Below, piece after piece: positions 16,608 to 24,183 of a DNA stretch of 64,000 nt. The stretch spans positions 5,851 through 69,850 of the forward strand of contig JAEYMI010000037.1 in NCBI GenBank assembly GCA_023461275.1, in the 5' to 3' direction. The stretch comes from Actinomycetes bacterium (GTDB taxonomy: Bacteria; Actinomycetota; Actinomycetes; Mycobacteriales; Mycobacteriaceae). The notes beneath the pieces are model-generated. The model did not search any database. It had not been told where the DNA came from and saw only the letters and a program-made list of their open reading frames with translations. Each line of letters begins with the position of its first letter. Within the stretch, counting starts at the first letter, position 1. The position numbers and the translations under genes were made by a program.

Positions 16608-18923
16608 CTATCCCCTCGCCCCGACCAGGATGCCGTCGGGTACCGAATCGGCAGCGATGTCGACGGCCATCGCCTCGCCGACGCCGGAAACGCTCACTGA
16701 TACCGACTCTCCCGCAACGCATCTGGCGATCTGCCGGATCACCTCAGAGATCAGGCCGAACACCGCATCGGAACGATTGTCGTCCGCGTCGTCCCCCACC
16801 CCCTCAGGATCGTCGAAGAAATGCAAACTCAGGACGACGCCCGCCGATCGTGCGACATTCAGCACCGACACCCAACGCGGATCACGCCCTGCCGAGATCG
16901 CCAGCAGAGAACGCAGGCACCCCTCCTCGACCCGCGCCCGCATTCGTACGTCCGGATCCGTACAGCGGGAGGGGTCGTCGACCAGCACACCCAGCAGTGA
17001 ACGCGCTCCGGCGAAGATCGACGACTCACGGGCCGCGTGAAACCGCGCCTGCGCCTCTCGCCGTTCTTGCTGCTCACGCTTGATCAGGCAGGACCTGTGC
17101 TCGTGTTCGATGTCGATGGCCATCACCGTCAGTCCGCGTCGGACTCCGGCAACCATGAGGACGATCAGCAGGTCGGCCACAAGCACCGGCACCATCGTGT
17201 CGACCGATGTGCCACTGTTCCCCACCGCGATGATCGTTGCGATCAAGCTGAGTATCAGCGGCGGCACGACTACTCGGGCGCGACCGTCCACCAGAACGAA
17301 GACGATGCAGATCGTGGCCGCCGCATCAGCGCCCCAGGTCACATTGTTCGGCACCCCTGCGGAGTCGGTGGATGGCGCCGACGACATCGCGGGCGCTGCC
17401 GAAGCAATGACGGCGAGCGCAGCGAACAAACCGTAGACGACCGCAATCGCGCGCACCGTCAGGTGTCCGTCACGTGTCGAGCTGTGCGTCTGCGTCCACA
17501 GCATCGCCCCGACCAGCACCCATGCGATCGCCGCGGGAAGCACGTCCCCGATGGCCGGGCTTCGATGGATTGCCGTGGCGAGCACGCCGATCAACAGAAA
17601 CTCGACAGCCATCACCAGCGACAGCCGCCTCGAGATATCGGCGATCGCTCGCGTCAGGACACTCTGCCTGTCCACCGTTTCCAGCGGCGGGACCGACACG
17701 ATGACCTCGGTGCCCCGTCCCGGTTGTGATCTCACGTCGACGCCGAGCAAGCCGTCGGACGCGCGGGAGGCCAGCATCGATGTCAGGGCGTCGGTATCGT
17801 CCAGCCCGACGCCGAGATCACCGACCACGATCCGTGTGTCACCGTCGAGGAGACCGACACTCACCCGATCCGCCTTAGAGTGCTTGGCCGCGTTGGTGAC
17901 GGCTTCGCTGATCAACCCGACGATCTCGCGTCGACGCCACTGCGGCTGACGTCGCAGCAGGGCTTCCACGCGATCGGGAGAGTCGATCACAACGTCGATA
18001 CCGAGCGCGCTCGCGTAGTCGACCACCGCACTGCTCGTCGCGGCGTCCGGAATTCGAAGTTGTTCGAGCTCATCGATCGCCCTGACGTCCGTGGTGAAAC
18101 GACGACGCAACGCCTCGGCATCTGTGGCCGCCACTCCTCTCGCGACGGCGCACAGGGTGTTGATCACGGTGTCGTGCAGTACACGAGACTGTCCGCCCAT
18201 CAGTTCCGCCGACGCGATCGCGCGGATGGCGCCCTCCTCCGCACGTACGCGTGACGCGTAGCGTGCGTCCGCGAGTCTGGCGACGCCGCACAGGTTCTTG
18301 GTGAGCACGGTGAATGCGATGGTGGAACAGATCGTGTACACAGGGATCGCAACGGCGTAATAGGTTGTGATAGCGGGAAACTGCCCGACGGCATGCCTGA
18401 GGCCATGGGCGATCAGCAGGGCACAACTCGCGGAGACCGACACCACGACGCCGACAACGACGGCCAGTCGTCCGGCAAGTGCGAGCGCTGCCGCGACACC
18501 CACGGTGACGCACACGTTGACAACGACGAGCAGTCCGGCCGAATCGGTACCGTGCACCGATCCGGCCAGTACGACGGCGATGAGGCCCCAGGTGAGCACC
18601 GGCCAATAAAGGCGAAGTCGTCGAGCGAGCACCAGACACCAACCGACGGCGTGCACTGCGAACACCGCCTCGATCACATGAGCATGGTCGAAGGATTCTC
18701 TGGTGATCGAGGTCAGCTGAACAATGGGCATAACCGCTGCCCAGATCAGTACCGCGGAACGGAACAGCAAGGCCACCCTGGTCGAATACGCCGCGCGATC
18801 ACTCAGTGCCTCGACCCGGCACGAGAACTCTTGGCAGATGGCAGACCACGTCGACGACAAAACAGCCCTCGTCGACGATAAAAACGACAGGGACGATCGA
18901 TACAACAACGATCCGTACAACAC
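16608..18923 (-). CDS. Double-module sensor histidine kinase
   Basis: A 771-residue membrane kinase with an unusual layout. The first half has about six helices, a HisKA_3-type phosphorylation site (SRVLHDTVINTL) and an HATPase domain (N-box EAVTNAAKHS, G1 VGDLGVG, G2 DGLLGVDVRSQPGRG). The second half has about five more helices, a coiled linker, and a kinase-like region that lacks the phospho-His and N-box Asn (LISEVIRQIARCVAGE where the N-box would be). The second module therefore looks degenerate and may be a sensory or regulatory domain. The GTG at 18923 was chosen where membrane-protein character begins; the true start is uncertain. It precedes its response regulator by 2 nt. Confidence 0.82.
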   Translation of the reverse strand: MLYGSLLYRSSLSFLSSTRAVLSSTWSAICQEFSCRVEALSDRAAYSTRVALLFRSAVLIWAAVMPIVQLTSITRESFDHAHVIEAVFAVHAVGWCLVLARRLRLYWPVLTWGLIAVVLAGSVHGTDSAGLLVVVNVCVTVGVAAALALAGRLAVVVGVVVSVSASCALLIAHGLRHAVGQFPAITTYYAVAIPVYTICSTIAFTVLTKNLCGVARLADARYASRVRAEEGAIRAIASAELMGGQSRVLHDTVINTLCAVARGVAATDAEALRRRFTTDVRAIDELEQLRIPDAATSSAVVDYASALGIDVVIDSPDRVEALLRRQPQWRRREIVGLISEAVTNAAKHSKADRVSVGLLDGDTRIVVGDLGVGLDDTDALTSMLASRASDGLLGVDVRSQPGRGTEVIVSVPPLETVDRQSVLTRAIADISRRLSLVMAVEFLLIGVLATAIHRSPAIGDVLPAAIAWVLVGAMLWTQTHSSTRDGHLTVRAIAVVYGLFAALAVIASAAPAMSSAPSTDSAGVPNNVTWGADAAATICIVFVLVDGRARVVVPPLILSLIATIIAVGNSGTSVDTMVPVLVADLLIVLMVAGVRRGLTVMAIDIEHEHRSCLIKREQQERREAQARFHAARESSIFAGARSLLGVLVDDPSRCTDPDVRMRARVEEGCLRSLLAISAGRDPRWVSVLNVARSAGVVLSLHFFDDPEGVGDDADDNRSDAVFGLISEVIRQIARCVAGESVSVSVSGVGEAMAVDIAADSVPDGILVGARG

Positions 18924-19297
18924 AGGGCCCCGAATGACCTGACCTCCGTCCCAGAGCCCCCCTTTCGAGAATGATCTCAAGTCCCGGCACTCTTCGCATT
19001 CCGGCCCATCATCCCACCTGAGCGGACAATCGAAGACCGCCCCGATCGCACCGAATACGAGGAAACGGCCAGTTGGCGGGTCACATCGACGGGCAAGGTG
19101 AACTCCGCATGGACACCAGCCGAACGGGCCGCGCGCCCGCCGCGATGACCAGCGCCAAGACCACCAAGGACCATGACGACCCCTGAAAAGCGGACACCGA
19201 GCGATCTCGTCCGAGCGCCATTCTGAAGCACAATTGTCACGTCGCTGTTCGTCCTTCGCCGCTCTTCGGCCCGAAGTATTCGAGGGAATTCCCCCAC
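18924..19297. other. Divergent intergenic region, kinase / APC antiporter
   Basis: This 374-nt gap carries the promoters of the minus-strand two-component operon and the plus-strand antiporter. I see no gene, RNA or clear palindrome. If the kinase starts upstream of 18923, part of it is coding. Confidence 0.5.
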
Positions 19298-20836
19298 ATG
19301 GCATCGCCTGCTTCAGACATCGCCGCTTCCGTCGATCGCAAAGTCAACCTGCCGACCCTGACAGCGATGGTCGTCGGATCAATGGTCGGGTCCGGTGTCT
19401 TTCTGCTCCCGCGCCGTTTCGGTGCCGAGACCGGTGTACTGGGCGCGGTACTGGCCTGGTCGATCGCAGGCACCGGAATGTTCATGCTGGCCTTGGTCTT
19501 TCAGCGTCTCGCCATTCGAAAACCCACGCTCGACGCCGGGATCTTCGCCTATGCGAAAGCAGGTTTCGGTGATTACGTCGGCTTCACCTCCGCTTTCGGG
19601 TTCTGGGCGTCGGCCTGCGCCGGCAACACGTCGTATTGGGTGCTGATCATGGCCACGACGAGCGCACTGTTCCCCGCTCTGGGTGACGGGACCACGGTGC
19701 TAGCCGTCGTCCTGTCCTCAATTGGCTTGTGGCTGTTCTTCTTCCTGGTCAGCAGAGGAATTCAGCAGGCAGCCATCATCAACCGAATCGCGACCGCCGC
19801 CAAAATCGTGCCGATCGCGCTGTTCATCGTGCTCGCGTTGATCATGCTCGACTCCGGCTACTTCGCCGACAATTTCTGGGGCGGCAACGGCATCAGGGTC
19901 GGTTCGTTGTGGGAGCAGGTGAAGGGCACGATGCTCATCACCGTGTTCGCCCTCCTGGGACTCGAAGGGGCGAGCACGTACTCGCGATTCGCCAAGAGAC
20001 GCGAGGACGTCGGTCGGGCAACCATTATGGGATTCCTCAGCGTACTCGGCGTGTTCGCGCTGGTCACCTTGGTCTCGTACGGCGCGATGCCGCAGGTCGA
20101 CCTCGCGAACATCGACCAGCCGTCGATGGCATCGGTTCTGGAATCACTGGTGGGTCCATGGGGTTCGGTCGTCATTCGAATAGGGGTTGTGCTTTCGGTA
20201 CTGGGCGCATACCTGGCATGGACGATGAGGGCCGCCGAGGTGCTCTTCGTTCCGGCACGCGACTCGGATATGCCGAAGTTTCTGAGCCGTACCAACTCCG
20301 CGGGCGCTCCGGTCAACGCACTGATCCTTGCGACCGGCGCGGTTCAGGTATTCCTGATTGTCCTACTGTTCGTCGATGACGGCCTCGACTTGATGCTCGA
20401 CCTCACGGCCTCACTGGCGTTGCTGCCCTATCTGCTCGCGGCCGCGTACCTGCTCAAGCTCACCATCACGCGTGAGACCTACGAATCCGACGATTGGTCC
20501 GCGGCCACCTCGGTCCACGCACGCGAACCCGACATGATCATCGCCATCGTCGCCGTGATCTACACGCTGTTCTTGGTCAGGGCGGCCGGTCTGGACAGAC
20601 TTATGTTGTCCTGCATCCTCTACGCACTCGGAACCATCGTGTACGCAATGGCGCGCCGCGAACAGAAGCTACCCGTCTTCCGACGCGCCGAGGCGGCGTT
20701 GTTCGGAGTCTTCGTCATCGGCGCCATCTGCGGAATCGTCCACCTGGCAACAGGTTCGGAAGCACTCAACGAGCACTCCGAACACGACAGGTACCCGGCC
20801 TATGTTGCGAATTCACATGCCTACGAACCGTATTGA
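19298..20836 (+). CDS. APC-superfamily basic amino acid/polyamine antiporter (ArcD-like)
   Basis: A 512-residue transporter with about 12-13 helices. The first helix motif MVGSGVFLLPRRFG and the segment LLGLEGASTYSRFAKRREDVGRAT are typical of the arginine:ornithine/lysine antiporter group. It would exchange a basic amino acid or agmatine against its product; no arginine deiminase genes are nearby, so the substrate is unproven. It is divergent from the two-component system, which may control it. The C-terminus is an extended soluble tail rich in His and Tyr. Confidence 0.87.
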   Translation: MASPASDIAASVDRKVNLPTLTAMVVGSMVGSGVFLLPRRFGAETGVLGAVLAWSIAGTGMFMLALVFQRLAIRKPTLDAGIFAYAKAGFGDYVGFTSAFGFWASACAGNTSYWVLIMATTSALFPALGDGTTVLAVVLSSIGLWLFFFLVSRGIQQAAIINRIATAAKIVPIALFIVLALIMLDSGYFADNFWGGNGIRVGSLWEQVKGTMLITVFALLGLEGASTYSRFAKRREDVGRATIMGFLSVLGVFALVTLVSYGAMPQVDLANIDQPSMASVLESLVGPWGSVVIRIGVVLSVLGAYLAWTMRAAEVLFVPARDSDMPKFLSRTNSAGAPVNALILATGAVQVFLIVLLFVDDGLDLMLDLTASLALLPYLLAAAYLLKLTITRETYESDDWSAATSVHAREPDMIIAIVAVIYTLFLVRAAGLDRLMLSCILYALGTIVYAMARREQKLPVFRRAEAALFGVFVIGAICGIVHLATGSEALNEHSEHDRYPAYVANSHAYEPY

Positions 20837-20893
20837 CCCGATCCGTCTGTTCGATCGGAGAATCGTCGTCACCGCTCCTACGGCAACGCCTGC

Positions 20894-21781
20894 TCACTCG
20901 TGACGTCGGATCGCATCGAGGGTGAACTGCCGGACCGGTCCGGCGACGTCGGCGCGGCACATGGAGAACAGGGGTTCGGAGAAGCGCTCGGCCAGGATGA
21001 CCTCGATGGGGCCGTCGGCGGATTCCAGGCGCACATGGATCCGATGGTCGGCATGCACCACGTCCCGCGGTGCCCACGCCTGGATTCGGTTGTCGCCCAG
21101 CTGCTGTCGCGCAAAGTACTGCGCCGCCTGCACCGCGTGAGGCAGGGATGTCCGTCCGCGCAACAACTCATTGTCGAGAAGTCCCTGTAGGTAGAGCCGC
21201 GCGGGCGAGGTCGGGTCGGGCGCCAGATCGACACGGCCATAACATAATCCGTGCGGCAGGATCACCATGGTCGCCGCGAAGCGGTCACCACCCAGATGTG
21301 AGCACTCCCAGGTCTCCTCCGGATAGTCAGCCGCAAGCGCAGCAGCCGCCCGGCGTCCCCGCACCGCGCAACACTGGTCGTGTTTGCCGTGCGCACACAC
21401 CGCAAAGACCGGTCCGTCACTTGGAGTTCCACCGGAGCCGTCGAGCGGCAGGTGCACAAATTCTTCGACGCGGTCGACCTCTCCTGACCTCAGCCATTCC
21501 GCGCCGGGCGTCGCCGACGCGATGAACCACCGAAATCGCGGGCTCGCGTCGCGACGACCGGGCCGCCGGATCGCGGCCACGCGCATCCCGGCGCGCTCGA
21601 TCCGAAAGACCACCGCACGCCCGAGTTCGGGGTCGATGATCGTCGGTGATTCCAGGAAGGCCGACGACCCCCAGGCGCCGGGCAACTCCAGCAGCACCCA
21701 GGACGATCCGGCCGAGGCGGTCCCGTACATCGGGTCGCCGCGGGCGATCGCCTGGTCGGAACACGGCGGTCGATCGCGCAT
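20894..21781 (-). CDS. Sucrase/ferredoxin-like thioredoxin-fold Fe-S protein
   Basis: A 295-residue protein of the sucrase/ferredoxin-like family, which has a thioredoxin-like [2Fe-2S] ferredoxin fold. Candidate cluster ligands are Cys129 in FAVCAHG, Cys137/Cys138 in HDQCCAV and Cys160 in WECSHLGGDRFA; the last motif is the family hallmark. It is probably an electron carrier. It is the third gene of the minus-strand operon with the repeat peptide and the JmjC/cupin protein (11-nt gap), suggesting it supplies or shuttles electrons for the oxygenase or handles the modified product. That link is inference. Confidence 0.88.
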   Translation of the reverse strand: MRDRPPCSDQAIARGDPMYGTASAGSSWVLLELPGAWGSSAFLESPTIIDPELGRAVVFRIERAGMRVAAIRRPGRRDASPRFRWFIASATPGAEWLRSGEVDRVEEFVHLPLDGSGGTPSDGPVFAVCAHGKHDQCCAVRGRRAAAALAADYPEETWECSHLGGDRFAATMVILPHGLCYGRVDLAPDPTSPARLYLQGLLDNELLRGRTSLPHAVQAAQYFARQQLGDNRIQAWAPRDVVHADHRIHVRLESADGPIEVILAERFSEPLFSMCRADVAGPVRQFTLDAIRRHE

Positions 21782-21792
21782 GTCCGCCAAGA

Positions 21793-23016
21793 CTACGGGC
21801 GGTTCACGTCGACGCGCACGATCACCGCTTCGCGGAGCAACCGCCGAGCGAGGACCACTCCGTCGTGCTCGTCGAGTCCGGGCAACGAGCCGGCACGGTG
21901 GCTGGTCCCTCGACGCAGAGCGTCGATCGCCGGCGCGCACAGGTGCGGAAAGTCGATGACACGATCGGCGAGGACTACTTGGATGCGGTCGCCCACCGGA
22001 CGCACGTCGGCGACCAGGCCGTGACGCCACACGACGGCGTCGGAGCTGGACAGGTCCGCGACCTCGCGCATGGTGCTCAGCGGCCGGATGGCCTCGGGTC
22101 GCGTCCGCTCGGCGTGACGAGCCGCCAATCGGGGCGCAACGGCGTCGGCGAGTTCATCTCCTCGTTCGCGCACGACATCGACCAGCAGGGCCATCGTCTT
22201 GGCGGCAATCGCCGCCGCATCGTCGTGTGCGGTGAGATCGATGCCCATCGGTAACGACGCACGCAGGTCCGCACTGGATTCGCCGATTGCGGCCACCAGG
22301 ATGTTCAGCACGTCGATGCCGGTGACCGCGGCCGTGCCGATGGTCAGATGAATCGACGTCTCCCCCAATGCCTGCGCCGAATGCACCCAGCCCCGTGGCA
22401 GATAGAGCGAGTCGCCGGGTTCGAGCACCACGTCCAGAAACGGCTCCTCGGCGACTCTTTCGTTGATCGCGGCGCGATGCCGGGTCCACGGCTGATCGTC
22501 CAACGGGTCAGGGTGCACCGGTGCGTGGACGGTCCAATGTTTGTGGCCGGCGGTTTGCAGGACGAAGACGTCGTGGACGTCGTAATGCGGATCGAATCCT
22601 CGATTGCTCGGCGGAGTGATGTAGGCGTTGGCCTGCACCGGGTGCCCCAGATCGTCGACCATGGCGCGGACGAAATCGATCACCGGCGGCCACAGTCGAT
22701 GCAGCCCCTGCAGCACGATGGTGGCCCCGGCGGCGTACTCGGCCAGCACCTTCGCCGAATCCACCTGATCTCCCATCTCCGCGCCGAATCCCGCAGGGCC
22801 CACATAACATTCGCGGGCGAGCAACGATCCATCGCGAGCCATCCGGATGAACGGCGCGCGTACCCCGCGTTCGGCGATCAACTCGTCGACATCGTCGGTC
22901 GAGAGCAAATCGTCGAAATCGCGGGGCAGGCGGGCTCCGACGCTGAGCAGTGGCCGACGACCCCAATGGTCACGGGCAAAAGCGGCCTGATCGACCTCGA
23001 TACACCGACTCAGCAT
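21793..23016 (-). CDS. JmjC/cupin-4 Fe(II)/2-oxoglutarate oxygenase (ribosomal-oxygenase type)
   Basis: A 407-residue homologue of the cupin-4/JmjC group that includes bacterial RoxA (YcfD) and human MINA53 and NO66, which hydroxylate Arg or His residues of ribosomal proteins. The Fe(II) triad appears as His144-x-Asp146 (FDPHYDVHD) and His212 (GWVHSA), with a downstream segment resembling the dimerisation and winged-helix region of the family. It starts 5 nt after the repeat-peptide gene. Since the peptide offers one His per repeat in a Gly-Gly context, like the Gly-rich His sites of MINA53 and NO66 substrates, it is the obvious candidate substrate. A housekeeping ribosomal target remains the alternative. 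Confidence 0.88.
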   Translation of the reverse strand: MLSRCIEVDQAAFARDHWGRRPLLSVGARLPRDFDDLLSTDDVDELIAERGVRAPFIRMARDGSLLARECYVGPAGFGAEMGDQVDSAKVLAEYAAGATIVLQGLHRLWPPVIDFVRAMVDDLGHPVQANAYITPPSNRGFDPHYDVHDVFVLQTAGHKHWTVHAPVHPDPLDDQPWTRHRAAINERVAEEPFLDVVLEPGDSLYLPRGWVHSAQALGETSIHLTIGTAAVTGIDVLNILVAAIGESSADLRASLPMGIDLTAHDDAAAIAAKTMALLVDVVRERGDELADAVAPRLAARHAERTRPEAIRPLSTMREVADLSSSDAVVWRHGLVADVRPVGDRIQVVLADRVIDFPHLCAPAIDALRRGTSHRAGSLPGLDEHDGVVLARRLLREAVIVRVDVNRP

Positions 23017-23021
23017 GGGGC

Positions 23022-23276
23022 TCAGGCAGTTCCGTCGGCACCACCGTCATGACCGTCCGGATTGGAGCCACCGTCGGCAGGCCCCTCACCGGCACCGGCA
23101 GTGCCGTCGGCACCACCGTCATGTCCGCCCGGATTGGAGCCACCGTCGGCAGGCCCCTCACCGGCACCGGCAGTGCCGTCGGCACCGCCATCGTGTCCGC
23201 CCGGATTCGATCCGCCGTCAGCTGGTCCTTCACCGCCGGCGCTGGAGGTGGTGATGTCATCGTCGTCGAGTGCCAT
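23022..23276 (-). CDS. Three-repeat Gly/Asp-rich precursor-like peptide
   Basis: An 84-residue peptide: a 14-residue leader-like start (MALDDDDITTSSAG) followed by units of 24, 24 and 22 residues. Every unit carries GPADGGSNP and a Gly-rich stretch with a single His, usually GGHDGGADG. There is no Cys, Lys, Arg or aromatic residue. The coding status is well supported: units 1 and 2 differ at ten third-codon positions with no amino-acid change, and the ATG has an AGAGAGGAA site at good spacing. It is the first gene of an operon with an Fe(II) oxygenase and an Fe-S protein, the setting expected of a RiPP precursor with several identical cores. No known family is recognised; a non-precursor role such as metal binding cannot be excluded. 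Confidence 0.85.
   Translation of the reverse strand: MALDDDDITTSSAGGEGPADGGSNPGGHDGGADGTAGAGEGPADGGSNPGGHDGGADGTAGAGEGPADGGSNPDGHDGGADGTA
23025..23234. repeat. Three tandem 72-bp coding repeats
   Basis: Units lie at 23163-23234, 23091-23162 and 23025-23090 (the last short by two codons). The two distal units are nearly identical in DNA, one replacement (Gly to Asp) and two silent changes apart, so they are a recent duplication; the leader-proximal unit has diverged silently. Confidence 0.95.
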
Positions 23277-23332
23277 GTCGTTCCTCTCTATCCGAGATCA
23301 CCACAACCGGTGACCTACCTCCACTATGGCCG

Positions 23333-23350
23333 CCTTCAACAAGTTGAAGG
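23333..23350. promoter_or_regulatory. Perfect 18-bp palindrome, candidate operator
   Basis: CCTTCAACAAGTTGAAGG: two 8-bp arms and a 2-bp centre. It lies in the 151-nt divergent region between the repeat-peptide operon and the DUF2461 gene, about 57 nt before the peptide start, where a repressor would act. No regulator gene adjoins it, so the factor is unknown. Confidence 0.55.
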
Positions 23351-23427
23351 TCGGATTTGCGTTGTTGGTAGGAAATGTTCGTATTCGTCAACCCACGAGA
23401 GTCCGGGCACGCTTTAGGCTCGACGTC

Positions 23428-24060
23428 ATGGAGTTCGACGGTTTTCCCGAGGCGGCACTGGACTTCTACGACGACTTGGAGATGGATAACACCAAGGCGT
23501 TCTGGGAGGGCCACAAGGACGTCTACCGCAGCGCGGTGGCCGAACCGATGACCGCGCTGACCGAGGCCCTCGCCGACGAATTCGGCGCCGCCAAACTCTT
23601 CCGCCCGTATCGCGATGTGCGCTTCGCCAAGGACAAGACGCCGTATAAAACGCATCAGGGCGCCTATGTGGCAGCAGCTCCGGCGACCGGGTACTACGTG
23701 CAGATCGGAGCACCGGGAGTTCGGGTCGGCGGCGGAATCTACGACACCTCACCGGACAGATTGGCCGCTATTCGCTCCGCCATCGACAATGATCTGCACG
23801 GTCCTGAACTATTCCGCGTCCTAGAGTCCTTGAGCCACAAGGGATGGGACGTCGGCGGTGATCGGGTCAAGACCACCCCGCGCGGCTGGAGTGCCGACCA
23901 TCCACGAATAGATCTGTTGCGGCACAAGACGATCACTGTGATGCGTGACTACGGATTCGACGACATCATCCACACGCGAGAGCTCGTTGATCAGATCCGC
24001 TCGGATTGGCGTGAGGTGACACCGTTGATCGACTGGCTACTGCGCCACGCCTCTGCCTGA
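23428..24060 (+). CDS. DUF2461 (TIGR02453-type) protein
   Basis: A 210-residue protein of a conserved uncharacterised family, recognised by FPEAALDFYDDLEMDNTKAFW at the start, FRPYRDVRFAKDKTPYKTHQGA in the middle and YYVQIGAPGVRVGGGIY. No catalytic role is established. It is divergent from the repeat-peptide operon and shares its promoter region, so a functional link is possible but unsupported. The ATG was chosen where family similarity begins; the ribosome-binding site is weak. Confidence 0.9.
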   Translation: MEFDGFPEAALDFYDDLEMDNTKAFWEGHKDVYRSAVAEPMTALTEALADEFGAAKLFRPYRDVRFAKDKTPYKTHQGAYVAAAPATGYYVQIGAPGVRVGGGIYDTSPDRLAAIRSAIDNDLHGPELFRVLESLSHKGWDVGGDRVKTTPRGWSADHPRIDLLRHKTITVMRDYGFDDIIHTRELVDQIRSDWREVTPLIDWLLRHASA

Positions 24061-24183
24061 GCATCACGTGGCCGGTCGGGCTGCCCGGTCGGGACTTTCG
24101 ACGGTATCGGCTGACGGAGCGGGATTCGTACGCTGGGACAACGACACGTGTAACGACCTGACCCCCAGCAGATTGAGACAGCG

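Noticed and set aside
23022..23276. PE_PGRS-like or random low-complexity open frame
   Set aside because: No PE domain is present, and the purely silent divergence between repeats 1 and 2 shows selection on a specific peptide.
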